From: Dolomedes plantarius
Lineage: Eukaryota > Arthropoda > Arachnida > Araneae > Dolomedidae
Direction: 5' to 3'
NCBI GenBank assembly: GCA_907164885.2
Contig: OU015496.1
Coordinates: 140,216,685 to 140,280,684, forward strand
Length of the DNA stretch: 64,000 nt
Position numbers and translations under genes: made by a program. Of the stretch, positions 47,015 through 58,830 are shown one piece after another; the first letter of the stretch is position 1; each line of letters begins with the position of its first letter. The notes under the pieces are model-generated. The model was not told the DNA's origin, made no database searches, and saw only the letters and a program-made list of their open reading frames with translations.

Positions 47015-48664
47015 CAGTGGCTCCCAAAAGTGTTCGTACACTTACGATTTTCAATGAAATAGGGGTCTATCCATTGATTAAAATGAATATTTCAGAATGG
47101 GTATTTAATAATAATATCTATAATCTATTCTTAACAAAACTACATGAAATATTTTGAAAACATAGTAAAACTTTATTTTTAAGAAACCAATAATGCAAAA
47201 GTAACAAAAACTTTATCTCACAAAAGTCATCGTACACTTGTAAAAAATCTCTACATATTAGTAAATATTCTAATTCTTCATTAAATTAATATTTAGTAGG
47301 ATATCCTTTAGCATCTACAACAGCTTTTAAACGTCTGGGAATAGACTGCTTTAGTTCTTTTGTAATTTTTGCATCAATGTTCATCCATTCTTCCATCATA
47401 ATAGTTTTAAGTTCGCTTTTCGTGTGAATGCCATGTTTTCGTACTCGAACCTCCAGTTCTCTCCAAATATGTTCTATTGGGTTTAAATCTGGCGATTAAG
47501 GTGGTGTTTTCAAAACTTTTGGACAATTATAGAGACACCAGATGCGAACGTTGAGAGCCGTGTGCTTAGGATCGTTATCTTGATAAAAAACGAAGATGTT
47601 GCCAATCCCTCAAATTTTGGGCTGAAAATTTTAAATTGTCTCTTAAAATATTTATATAAACACCATAATTCATTATACCATCAATAAAAACCAAATTTTA
47701 AAGTCCTGATGCTGACATGCACCCCCACACAAGGATACCTCCACCGGCATGCTTAACTGTTCCTACTAAGTTCTTGGGATTAAGTTCCTCATTTTTTTCT
47801 TCTCCATACAATTATACGCCCATCAGCACCAAAAATTTTTATCGGCAAATAAGACATTATTCCAATAGGTTTAGGGCTTATTTATCATTGATAGTGCGAA
47901 AGGAAACCTAAACTTTCTGTTTTTCTCACCCACAAAAAATTTTCTATGGGCAGAACGCCCATGTAATCCAGCTGTTCTGAGAACTCGTCAAAAAATTTCA
48001 GGTGAAATTGAAGTAGAAAATGTTTCATTGAATTCTGCAGAAACTTTTACAGCACTCAAACGTGAATTTTTTCACAAATTTTCTAATTATAAAACTCTTT
48101 TCACGTTTTGTTAACTTTGCCGGCCGGCCTTTTCTTACCTTGTTATCGATCCAATTTTCTTCTTTAAAGCGTTTTTTCACATACTGCACAGTAGAATGGG
48201 ATAAATTAAGTAATTTAGCAATATTCCGAACTGATTTATCACTACTATGATGAAAAATAATCAATTTTCGAATGCTGTTTGTTGTTTCTTTACGACTACG
48301 AGCCATTTTTAAATAATAAATAGAATATTACGGAGTAGGCAAGCAAAAATTAAAGCCAAATGATATTTTAAATGCCACCACAATTCAAAAATAAAAATAA
48401 AGTGCCAGACGATAATTTTAATTATGAATTTATCCGAAAATATTTCAGTGTACGATGACTTTTGTGAGATAAAGTTTTTGTTACGTTTTGATTACTGGTT
48501 TCTTAAAAATAAAGTTTTACTATGTTTTCAAAATATTTCATGCAGTTTTGTTAAGAATAGATTATAGATATTATTAAATACCCATTCTGAAATATTCATT
48601 TTAATTAATGGATAGACCCCTATTTCATTGAAATTCGTAAGTGTACGAACACTTTTGGGAGCCA

Positions 48665-48667
<3 letters not shown>
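47015..48667 (-). mobile_element. Tc1-like element, family D, long inverted repeats
   Basis: 1,653 bp with termini CAGTGGCTCCCAAAAGTG and CACTTTTGGGAGCCACTG. Inverted arms extend about 220 bp with few mismatches, including GTGTACGA and AAAACTTTATTTTTAAGAAA blocks. TA flanks both sides. A decayed transposase lies on the minus strand between the arms. Confidence 0.88.
47286..48306 (-). pseudogene. Tc1 family D transposase, broken
   Basis: Minus strand from ATG 48306: MARSRKETTNSIRK with HTH SVRNIAKLLNLSHSTVQYVK and the KGRPAKLTKREK linker. The frame shifts after about residue 85. Further pieces read GLHGRSAHRKFFV, LFADKNFW (where the family has F-DE, so the catalytic Asp-Glu is altered), [28 protein letters not shown] and ends AKGYPTKY. 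There are at least three frameshifts or stops. The second catalytic region (DNDPKH-type) is decayed to RYVPKHTAL. Confidence 0.85.

Positions 48668-48731
<64 letters not shown>
48668..48731. repeat. (TA)n microsatellite between two TIR elements
   Basis: TA repeat joining the right end of the family D element to the left end of the next element. Confidence 0.95.
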
Positions 48732-50607
<1,876 letters not shown>

Positions 50608-50767
50608 GTGCCTGCTCACATACAATCCGTCAGTGTAAGTGTTACTCGTATTGACATAATTTGAACCAATTACAAACCTCCAAACAAAATTGTTAAGGCC
50701 TGTGATTGGTTCAAAATATTTCAATACGAGCAACCCTGACGCTTTCGGATTCTATGTGAACAGGCCC
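50608..50767. mobile_element. PIF/Harbinger-type MITE, copy 2
   Basis: 160 bp, termini GTGCCTGCTCACATACAATC and GATTCTATGTGAACAGGCCC, and TAA duplications (50605-50607 and 50768-50770). The centre CCTGTGATTGGTT and the CCAAAC block match the copy at 6813-6992. Confidence 0.82.
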
Positions 50768-51798
50768 TAAGAGTTTTACTTGACATTACTTGAATGTCAT
50801 CTGAACCTAAGTGGTCTAAGTCATATATTTTTCGTTTTCAGATTTTTAAAGGTTTGAGTTTGAGCAAACTAAAAAATATTTTTCTACTATAAAATAAAAT
50901 ATTTCATAAACTATATACGCTTCAATTTTCACAGTGTTGCAAAGATTACTTCAGAGTAAAGTAATGTAAAAGAATTCAATACGAAATAACTGATAAACTC
51001 TTTTTTTCTTTTTTTTTAGATTCTTGACTTAGGCCCTTTCATAATAACCAACACAATGACTTAAACCAGTTTTCGAATCACCAGCACTATGTATATAAAT
51101 ATCTTATACGAAACGATATCTTCTAGTCGATGTGCCTTAAGATAGAGTGAACAATTGAAAGTGATTAATTCAAGCTTAGGAAAACGAACCTTTTTATCAG
51201 ATTGTTTTCAACTAAAAAAGTTTACAAAACATTCGACAGATAACATTCAATACGCATGAACTTCATTTAACGGCATCTTTAGTCTCTTAAAACAGATGAT
51301 GTAAAACGAATGATAAATTTTATCAGTTTTATTACTTTACTAAGTTCTCCAGAAAAATAATAGAATATCCATTATTAATTTGAATTGTTGTTTAAAAGCA
51401 TCAAAAATAACTGATTTAAAATTTTTTGGGGCTGTTTCTGACATACATTCAGGTTATTATTTGAAAACATAACCCTACCAGAGGTGGCAGAAATGGCTGG
51501 TTAAGGTGTGTGTGTGTGTGATGACAAACTTTTTCATTAATAGATATGCTATCAATGATTAGAGATCAAAAGGTTTTAAAAAACAAATTACTAAGAAAAA
51601 AAACTGGGAATCGGAATGAGTTCATACTTCATCTATAGTCAAATGTGACTATGGGAAAGAAAACAATACAGAAAAAAATGAAATCAAAAAGTAACAGTCA
51701 TGCCGAAGTATGGATCTGTAATTGAAGTATATATATTTAGTGGTCAAACTATGTACTTTCGTATGTGATAGTAGGTCTCCCCTTAATATGATCCTACA
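50768..51798. other. Nothing recognised
   Basis: AT-rich sequence up to the target duplication of the BEL/Pao element. A short (TG)n lies at 51507-51520. Confidence 0.45.
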
Positions 51799-51803
51799 CA
51801 AGC
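51799..51803. repeat. Target-site duplication, BEL/Pao left
   Basis: CAAGC, identical to 58016-58020. Five bases is the usual BEL/Pao duplication length. Confidence 0.9.
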
Positions 51804-52087
51804 TGGTCTAGGTACGGTGGTTCAGTTGTAAAATTACTTAATCACTATCTAGTCAGTTTATCTATAATCTAAATCAATAAGAACACAGCAAAAGGAAATC
51901 TATGCAAAAATTTGAGAAAAATTTAATAAAAGGTTAAAGCGCATGTTATCTCATCTAAATCTAGATCTAATCTGTTACACATAAAAGGAGAAAGAAGAGT
52001 TACATGACTAGCGCATGCGCGCTGAACAGCTTCGCGTCACAAGTGACGTGATTTCGAAGGAGAGTTCAATTTGCTCTAGTCGGAACA
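51804..52087 (-). repeat. BEL/Pao 3' LTR
   Basis: 284 bp, TGTTCCGACTAGAGC at its start and CCTAGACCA at its end on the minus strand. It differs from the other LTR by three substitutions (the + strand bases are G here and T, C and A there). Confidence 0.95.
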
Positions 52088-52640
52088 TCCCGGTCCCCGT
52101 TGGACGGTGGTCCAACATCATCTGGAAAGGGGAGTGGGACGACCCTGTTGATGGCACGGCGGTAAACCCCGTTTCTCGTTCTCAGGTCCACCACTCTAAC
52201 TAGTCCATCTTGACCAGTAAACGTTTGCTCGATGCGTGCTAGATTCCATTCCATTGGAATTTTGCTTGGGTCTTTCATTAAAACTAACTGTCCTACCTTT
52301 AGGTTGGGTTGTTGTGTAGCCCATTTGGCTCGAGATTGCAGGTGGCTAAGATATTCGTTTGTCCATCGGTTCCAAATTGTAGATCTTAGGTCTTGTATTA
52401 GGGTCCATCTGGAAGATAAAGACAGATTATCTGAAGTATGATTAGTTTCTGGTAACTGTAATAGGGAGGCACCTATCAGGAAATGTCCTGGAGTCAAGGC
52501 TTGAAGATCTGTTGGATCTGCAGAAAGATGAGTTAATGGGCGGGAATTTAGGCAGGCTTCTATTTGAGTTACGAGCGTGTACAACTCTTCAAAATTTAGA
52601 ATCTTTGTTTTCGCAGTCTTCACCAAGTGTTTCTTCATCG
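52066..52640 (-). pseudogene. BEL/Pao integrase C-terminus (DUF5641), out of frame
   Basis: This is the end of the polyprotein after the frameshift near 52,770. Between the break and 52,640 the third catalytic acid region (GGLWEANI-type) is encoded in the new frame. The downstream part reads ACLNSRPLTHLSADP, ALTPGHFLIGASL, WTNEYLSHLQSRAKW and VGQLVLMKDPSKIPMEWNLA, the conserved DUF5641 block of Pao integrases. It ends at 52066, a few bases inside the LTR. Confidence 0.9.
52088..52100 (-). promoter_or_regulatory. Polypurine tract
   Basis: On the minus strand ACGGGGACCGGGA directly precedes the 3' LTR. It would prime plus-strand DNA synthesis of the element. Confidence 0.6.
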
Positions 52641-52766
52641 ATTTTATATTAGCTTCCCATAATCCACCAAAATGTGGCGATGCAGGTGGTATAAAGTTCC
52701 ACTCTATGCCTTCTTCGGCACTGAATTTTTGTACAGAGTCCGATTTGCATATTTTAAACCAGGAAT

Positions 52767-55742
52767 CTAAGATGTTTCAGCGCCCTTGAAATTTGTAGCA
52801 TTGTCACTCCAGATGGTAGTTGGTCTTGATCGTCTTGCGATAAATCGCCTAAGACTTGCAAGAAAGGCTTCAGTGCTTAAATCGGATACAATTTCAAAAT
52901 GAACAGCTTTCGTACTGAAACAAATAAATATTGCGATATATGATTTCATAGTCACTTTAGATCGTCTCAAATTAGGTTTAGTAAGTATTGGACCAGCGAA
53001 ATCCAGTCCTATCTTTTCAAATGGTCGAGACGGTATAACTCTATCTCTTGGTAGGTTACCCATCATTTGCTTCATGGTTTGATTTCTTGTTCGGAAATAA
53101 GTCATGCATTTACTAATAACTCGTTTGATTCTATCCTGTCCAGAAGGTATCCAATACATTTGTCTAATAAGGTACAGGGTTGTTTGAGTACCCGAATGAA
53201 GAGATTTTTTGTGGTAGTAATCTATCAATAATTCAGTAAAGTGGTGAGCTTTGGGTAAAAGTAATTGGTGTTTCCGGAATTCTGAAAGTTTCGAATTGCT
53301 TAATCGTCCACGAACTCGCAAAAGTCCTTCTTTGTCTAGGAATACGTTTAATGAGAGAATTTTACTATTGTTTGGGATTTGGCGATTTGATTGTAAAGAT
53401 TTAATTTCGGAATGAAATTCGGAACGTTGAACATATTTAACCAATATCTTGGTTGAATTTTGAATTTCGGAAGTACTCAAAAAGGCTTTGTTTCTTAACT
53501 CAGGTTCAAGTCTACAATTTTTAGAAAATCTTAAGCACCAAGCGGTGACTCTAACTAATTTGCTGAATGAAGAGCATTTGTTAATGAAATCATTTGTCGT
53601 TACACTATCTACTACTGTTGCATTCATTAAAGCTCCTTTTCGAATTTCAAGTTTTTCGGTGTCTAGTCCCTTTTTTGATCCTTCAAATCTGGGCCATTTC
53701 TCCTTATCGTGAACCAACCATTCCGGTCCGTTCCACCATAATTTATTATCTTTTAATTCGACAGTTAATCCTCTAGATATCAAATCTGACGGGTTGTCCT
53801 TTCCAGGACAGTGGAACCATTCACTAGGATTGGTATATTCCTGAATCTCTTGTACCCTGTTTTTTACAAATGGTTTAAACCTGTCGGATGTATTCTTTAT
53901 CCAAAAGTAAGCTATAGACGAATCTGCCCAAAAATAACGCTCAAATGAATATTCTAAGCCCTTTGAAATTTTATCACATAACCTAGCAGAAAGAAGAGCA
54001 CCCATTAATTCAAGACGGGGTAGCGAAATTGCTTTTAGTGGAGAAACTCTGCTCTTCGACGCCACAAAACTAGTAAAAATAACAAAACTAGTAAAAATAC
54101 TTCCATCACTGCGTGTTATACGTAGATAAACGACGGCGCCATAAGCTTTCTTCGAAGCGTCTGAAAAACAATGTACTTGTATATCATTTATTTCCTTAGG
54201 AAGGACATTAGCGAAACAATAGCGAGGAATACTGATATCCTTCAGCTTTTCGATTTCATTACACCATTCATCCCAAACAACGGTTATATTCTGAGGGAGA
54301 TAATCATCCCAATCCAGTCCCAAACACCAAATCTCTTGAATTAGACACTTAATTCTAACTATATAAGGTCCGAGGAATCCCACGGGATCAAAAATGCGAC
54401 CTACTGCTTGTAGAAGGTATCGTTTGGTGTTTACTCGCTTTGAAAGGAATTTCTCTAAATTTTTTGTTTCGAAATAAAACAAGTCATCGTTGGCATTCCA
54501 AGCCACTCCTAGCACCCTTTGAGGTATCAGAGCTTGAGTGTTAGGCTCAACGGATTCATTTACATCTATCCCTACTTTCTTCCACAGTTCACGTAACTCT
54601 AACGAATTGGTCTGCCATTTACGTAGAACCATGCTTGCATTCTCAAATATTTTAGTACTCTGTATGCTCGTATTATACGCTTGTTCTACATTTTCTCCAC
54701 CAGTGATCAAGTCGTCTACATACAAAGATGTATTTAAAATTTTGTAAATTTCAGGAAAGCTTTCTACATACCTCTTTAGGTGATACTTAATGGTTGCAGC
54801 CAGGAGGAATGGTGATGAACTCACCCCAAACAAGACTCTGCAGAGTCTGAACTCCTTGAACTGCTCTGGAACTGCGTTAGGTTTAGTGGGGTCATCGTCC
54901 CAAAGGAATCGGACCACGTCGCGATCTTCTTCATCTATCTCTATTTGCAGGAACGCCTGCTTAATGTCCGCAGTCAGCGCAACAGGGTGTTGTCTAAATC
55001 GAATTAAAAGAAGGAAAAGATCGGGTAACAAATTGTTTCCAGTATGCAGACAGTCATTTAAGGATACCTGTCTTTTGCCATGTGAAGAAGCGTCAAACAC
55101 CACTCTTAATCTACTCGTGGTTTTGTCTGTTCGAATTACTGCCCTGTGTGGGAGGTAGAAGGTTGCGGCTTCTCTGGCTTCATCTAAAACAGGAACAGGC
55201 TCTTTGATATTTTCACTTAAGTAGTCTTCTAAAACAGCCTTGTATTCTGTGAATAATATTGGATTATTCTGGAACGTACATCGTAGTCTTGAAAATCTTT
55301 TATTAGCAACTTCTCGATTATCTTCTAATAATTGTTTCATCTCAGGTTTCCAAGGAAGTCGCACCTTATATCTCTTGTTATTGTAGGATATACCTGCCTC
55401 AAAGTCTTTCATAATTTGCTCGTCGAAATTACTACTATCTTTGTCTTCAGCTTCGACGCCCAGATTCTCCAGTTCCCAAAACTGTCTTAGCTGATCTGAG
55501 AGAAGTTTCTCTTCCACAACTACCTTCATACTCAGTAACTCGTTAGTTGATTCAATCCGACCTTGAAGACACCATCCGAAAATTGTTTCTGTGGCTACAA
55601 GCTTATCACCTAAACGTTTGAGTCTTCCTGATACTACATCAAAATAATAATCAGCACCGATTAAAATCTCAATGTTCTTATTCCCGTAATTATAGTAGTC
55701 TGCAAGCTGTAATCCCCTCATCTGTTTTTTAGCTCTAACCAA
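52767..55742 (-). CDS. BEL/Pao pol: reverse transcriptase, RNase H, integrase N-part
   Basis: A 991-codon open frame. It is in frame with gag and separated from it by a single TAG at 55749-55751. Residue positions: IGADYY near 29; reverse transcriptase about 180-350 with LTADIKQAFLQIEI (Asp 259) and YVDD at 341-344; Peptidase_A17-type region to about 520; RNase H with CFSDASKKAYGAV (Asp 528), PRLELMGA and WADSS (Asp 607); integrase zinc region about 832-884; catalytic core with GLDFAGPI (Asp 914) and WSDNATNF (Asp 980). The zinc motif ends KCMTY where the family has C-x-x-C, so one ligand is a Tyr. A frameshift truncates the protein at 52767 before the third integrase acid. Confidence 0.95.
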   Translation of the reverse strand: MVRAKKQMRGLQLADYYNYGNKNIEILIGADYYFDVVSGRLKRLGDKLVATETIFGWCLQGRIESTNELLSMKVVVEEKLLSDQLRQFWELENLGVEAEDKDSSNFDEQIMKDFEAGISYNNKRYKVRLPWKPEMKQLLEDNREVANKRFSRLRCTFQNNPILFTEYKAVLEDYLSENIKEPVPVLDEAREAATFYLPHRAVIRTDKTTSRLRVVFDASSHGKRQVSLNDCLHTGNNLLPDLFLLLIRFRQHPVALTADIKQAFLQIEIDEEDRDVVRFLWDDDPTKPNAVPEQFKEFRLCRVLFGVSSSPFLLAATIKYHLKRYVESFPEIYKILNTSLYVDDLITGGENVEQAYNTSIQSTKIFENASMVLRKWQTNSLELRELWKKVGIDVNESVEPNTQALIPQRVLGVAWNANDDLFYFETKNLEKFLSKRVNTKRYLLQAVGRIFDPVGFLGPYIVRIKCLIQEIWCLGLDWDDYLPQNITVVWDEWCNEIEKLKDISIPRYCFANVLPKEINDIQVHCFSDASKKAYGAVVYLRITRSDGSIFTSFVIFTSFVASKSRVSPLKAISLPRLELMGALLSARLCDKISKGLEYSFERYFWADSSIAYFWIKNTSDRFKPFVKNRVQEIQEYTNPSEWFHCPGKDNPSDLISRGLTVELKDNKLWWNGPEWLVHDKEKWPRFEGSKKGLDTEKLEIRKGALMNATVVDSVTTNDFINKCSSFSKLVRVTAWCLRFSKNCRLEPELRNKAFLSTSEIQNSTKILVKYVQRSEFHSEIKSLQSNRQIPNNSKILSLNVFLDKEGLLRVRGRLSNSKLSEFRKHQLLLPKAHHFTELLIDYYHKKSLHSGTQTTLYLIRQMYWIPSGQDRIKRVISKCMTYFRTRNQTMKQMMGNLPRDRVIPSRPFEKIGLDFAGPILTKPNLRRSKVTMKSYIAIFICFSTKAVHFEIVSDLSTEAFLASLRRFIARRSRPTTIWSDNATNFKGAETS

Positions 55743-55748
55743 ATTAAT

Positions 55749-57155
55749 CTATGGAGCAGGAATATTAGTTGCGGATATTTGCTCCGTTTCTAGCACTTCT
55801 ATTTCGATATATAAGGAAGGTTCTTCTCTGTTTTCAAGTTTTAATTTCACTACATTATATGTTTTTTCAGTTGGTTTGTTGGTCCCGAATGAGTACACAG
55901 ATAAAGTTTCTTGTCTAATAACTCGTAATTTCAACTTCTGAGAAATATCTTGAGCTATAAAACTCCTCATAGAGCCATTATCAAGCAACAAGCGAACATG
56001 TTCGATTTTATCATCGTTAAGGGTTTCCCTTATCATTGCTGTGCATGTTTGAAGTAATACACTGCACTGAGAATTTCCGTTTGGTTTAGTATTTTCCGAT
56101 TCAATTTTGTAGTGAGAAATTGCAGTAACCACTTTATTTTCAGTGTTACTGTCTGATTTATTTTCGAGTTGATAACAGATGGATCTGTTATGTTTTCTAT
56201 TACAAAGATCGCACAATTCTCTTTTTTTGCACTCTTTAATTCTATGTTGTGCTTTCAGGCATAAAATACAACGCGCCTGTCTTCTCAAAACATCTTTCTT
56301 TTCATTCACACTCAAACTTTCACAGCGCTCTGAATCATGTTTCGCATTGCAGTAAATGCAAGTTTGACTAATTGGCAACATATATTCGTGTACCTTAGAA
56401 CTATTTATCGCTGACGTTCGGGAGCGATCATGTTGTTTATCGCGAAAATTGTTTTGACTATCTCTCGAAATCTGCTTCGACCTGGCGCCAGCACTTCCCG
56501 AGCTTGTCTGGCTGTAGTTTAACATTCTCCCCCCCTCTCCTCTCGAACTACGAAGCATTATCGACGATTCGCGACACTCAGTTTCAATTTTTAAGAATTT
56601 CAATAATTCTGACACATTGGATTCGCCGTCTTCTGATTTATCTAAACATCTTCTATTAAAATCTAAAGCAAGATCCTCAGGTATCAATTTTAAAAGTATG
56701 GGTTGTAATAAATGACCGTACATACCAGAAGTAACATTTAGCGATTCTAGACTTCTGATCTGTATCTCACAAGTATCGTACAATTTTCTCAGTCCGGTTA
56801 CATTGTTAGAGTCCTTCACAGGATTAAGGTTTAATAATCTAGATAGGTGTGCGGATATTAAATTATTTGACTTCGCGAATCTGTTCTTTAATAGCGTTTT
56901 CGCTTTTTCATAATTCTCATCTGAAAGTGCGAAGCCGCAAACAACATTGGCCGCTGCACCTCCAAGTAATGATTTTAAATATGAGAATTTATCTATTTCC
57001 GTCAAAGCATTATTTTGATCAATGGAGTTTTGGAATTGGTTCCAAAATTCCAGCCAGGTGCATGGATCTCCGTAATATTTGTCGATAGTTAACTTAGGTA
57101 ATTTAATCGACTTCGAGTAATTAATATTTCTATTTCCAGAATTCGAGTTATCCAA
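55749..57155 (-). CDS. BEL/Pao gag and protease part
   Basis: A 468-codon frame. The capsid-like DUF1759 region is at about 18-160 (LPKLTIDKYYGDPCTWLEFW, FSYLKSLLGGAA). Three zinc knuckles lie at 266-327 (CIYCNAKHDSERC, CILCLKAQHRIKEC and CDLCNRKHNRSIC). The aspartic protease active site is at about 390 (LLDNGSMRSFI, DUF1758 region; the usual D-S-G is D-N-G here). The frame actually begins upstream: the Met given is internal, because the gag N-terminus is in another frame at 57170-57514. Confidence 0.93.
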   Translation of the reverse strand: MDNSNSGNRNINYSKSIKLPKLTIDKYYGDPCTWLEFWNQFQNSIDQNNALTEIDKFSYLKSLLGGAAANVVCGFALSDENYEKAKTLLKNRFAKSNNLISAHLSRLLNLNPVKDSNNVTGLRKLYDTCEIQIRSLESLNVTSGMYGHLLQPILLKLIPEDLALDFNRRCLDKSEDGESNVSELLKFLKIETECRESSIMLRSSRGEGGRMLNYSQTSSGSAGARSKQISRDSQNNFRDKQHDRSRTSAINSSKVHEYMLPISQTCIYCNAKHDSERCESLSVNEKKDVLRRQARCILCLKAQHRIKECKKRELCDLCNRKHNRSICYQLENKSDSNTENKVVTAISHYKIESENTKPNGNSQCSVLLQTCTAMIRETLNDDKIEHVRLLLDNGSMRSFIAQDISQKLKLRVIRQETLSVYSFGTNKPTEKTYNVVKLKLENREEPSLYIEIEVLETEQISATNIPAP

Positions 57156-57169
57156 TGAGTTATCGTGAT

Positions 57170-57514
57170 CTAAGATAACCTGAGAGGTTTGTGCAGAAAT
57201 ATTCTGTTGGGTGAAATTTGACTGAGAACTTCTTTTAACTGAGCGGAAATTTTAGAATTCCACAACATGATTTTCTGAGAATATTCAAATGATGATTCTA
57301 CTTCTAAATCGAAATCTTTCTCATTATCAATAACATTCTGAACTTTATCATCAAAATCCTTTAGCTCTTTGTAGAGCTCATCTAAATAATTTGAATGTTC
57401 TTGCAATGAGTTTATATCATATGAGTCAAATTCACTTTCTAGTTTATTAATGAACTGTGTAACAACAGAACGTCTAACAGCTCTATTCTTTTTAAGCTTA
57501 GATAGCTTATCCAT
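57170..57514 (-). pseudogene. BEL/Pao gag N-terminus, frameshifted
   Basis: MDKLSKLKKNRAVRRSVVTQ is the typical start of Pao gag proteins and opens a coiled-coil-like segment of about 100 residues (FINKLESEFDSYD, YKELKDFDDKV). A one-base shift near 57,215 separates it from the main gag frame. It starts about 220 bp inside the 5' LTR, a normal leader length. Confidence 0.88.
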
Positions 57515-57708
57515 TTTATGACTCTAAATGAATTATCACTATTTATTCAATAGTCAATGTTCTTCAAGTTCAACTAATAGTTTGTATTAATGAATCAGAA
57601 ATCCTTACCTTGATCTAAGGAGTTGAGTCAAGGCGAAATTGTATTCCAATTGTATTCTTTAATCAATCACAAAACTGTTTTCAACGGTTATTTATAATCC
57701 GAATCTAT

Positions 57709-57727
57709 TCGCGGCCGAGTAGCACCA
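57709..57727 (-). promoter_or_regulatory. Putative primer-binding site
   Basis: Four bases inside the 5' LTR the minus strand reads TGGTGCTACTCGGCCGC, with the TGG expected opposite a tRNA CCA end. I could not assign the tRNA. Confidence 0.45.
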
Positions 57728-57731
57728 ATTA

Positions 57732-58015
57732 TGGTCTAGGTACGGTGGTTCAGTTGTAAAATTACTTAATCACTATCTAGTCAGTTTATCTATAATCTAA
57801 ATCAATAAGAACACATCAAAAGGAAATCTATGCAAAAATTTCAGAAAAATTTAATAAAAAGTTAAAGCGCATGTTATCTCATCTAAATCTAGATCTAATC
57901 TGTTACACATAAAAGGAGAAAGAAGAGTTACATGACTAGCGCATGCGCGCTGAACAGCTTCGCGTCACAAGTGACGTGATTTCGAAGGAGAGTTCAATTT
58001 GCTCTAGTCGGAACA
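57732..58015 (-). repeat. BEL/Pao 5' LTR
   Basis: 284 bp, the partner of 51804-52087, with three differences. It would hold the promoter of the element; no classic TATA box is evident. Confidence 0.95.
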
Positions 58016-58020
58016 CAAGC
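58016..58020. repeat. Target-site duplication, BEL/Pao right
   Basis: CAAGC, matching 51799-51803. Confidence 0.9.
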
Positions 58021-58603
58021 TATAACTAGAATGACTATAAATATCGGATCCATATTTCATTTTGACCTCATCCGCACATTTTCGTTTAAAAGCCACAAAA
58101 TATCCTTGAATTGAAGAAGCTAGAGATATGTCACCAACAGAAAACGTCTGTGACTTTGATATCCGACGCTTTATTAATGAAGCTGTTTCATCAATCTGGT
58201 TTCAATTCGCCCAAAACGCTGTCATATTTTCAAATAAGTACAAGATTGAAAAGATGAAACAACAAATGAATTAAGAAAATCGTAAAGATATTTAAGATGA
58301 CTGTCTTCTAACTGTAAAATAAGACCGTTCATAAGCTTGTTTCTAAAGGAAACGATTGAGAACCTTTAAATGCGCAGGGAAGTTGTAGCACTCGTGACAT
58401 TACCAGCAGACGAACTGATTGAAGGCCACAGCTTAAAATATTCTTCATATGATTTTACATGAATAACCTTATAAATATATTATCTATAAAAGTAACCTTA
58501 AAAACTCAGCGATGACATTAATTACTTAGGTGAATGTCTCATAGAAAATATCCTATCTTGTAAAATGTTTTAAAACATTGATTCTAAACATTATTTATGA
58601 ATA
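58021..58603. other. Nothing recognised
   Basis: AT-rich sequence without ORFs of note or repeat termini. Confidence 0.5.
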
Positions 58604-58830
58604 GAGCTAGTCCTATAGCGACCAGCGTCTCGGGTTTCCACTAAGTTCGCTCGGGTTTGAATTCCGGATAAAGCATAGACGTTCCTGTGCTGCGAAACTC
58701 ACAGTGAGCAGCAGTGTTGGCTCATCGGGCATAAAATGGTCAACAAATTTGCGGGGTGGATGGATCAATGTCCTCAGGACTCAGTATCTGCTGCGTTAGG
58801 CGAGAAAATTATGTATTGCTTTATAAATCC
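58604..58830 (+). mobile_element. tRNA-derived SINE, family 2
   Basis: Starts with AGCTAGTCCTATAGCGACCA, which contains an A-box-like segment, followed at tRNA spacing by the B-box-like GGGTTTGAATTCCGG. The body with GCAGCAGTGTTGGCTCATCG follows. The 3' end is uncertain. It is unrelated to the SINE at 23217-23517. Confidence 0.55.

Larger units (their letters stand above)
51804..58015 (-). mobile_element. BEL/Pao LTR retrotransposon, nearly complete
   Basis: 6.2 kb on the minus strand. LTRs of 284 bp lie at 51804-52087 and 57732-58015, start TG and end CA when read on the minus strand, and differ at three positions. The target duplication CAAGC is exact (51799-51803 and 58016-58020). The order from the 5' side is LTR, gag, protease, reverse transcriptase, RNase H, integrase, LTR, as in BEL/Pao. 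The coding region has a frameshift in gag, one in-frame TAG before pol and a frameshift in integrase. The low LTR divergence says the insertion is recent. Confidence 0.96.
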
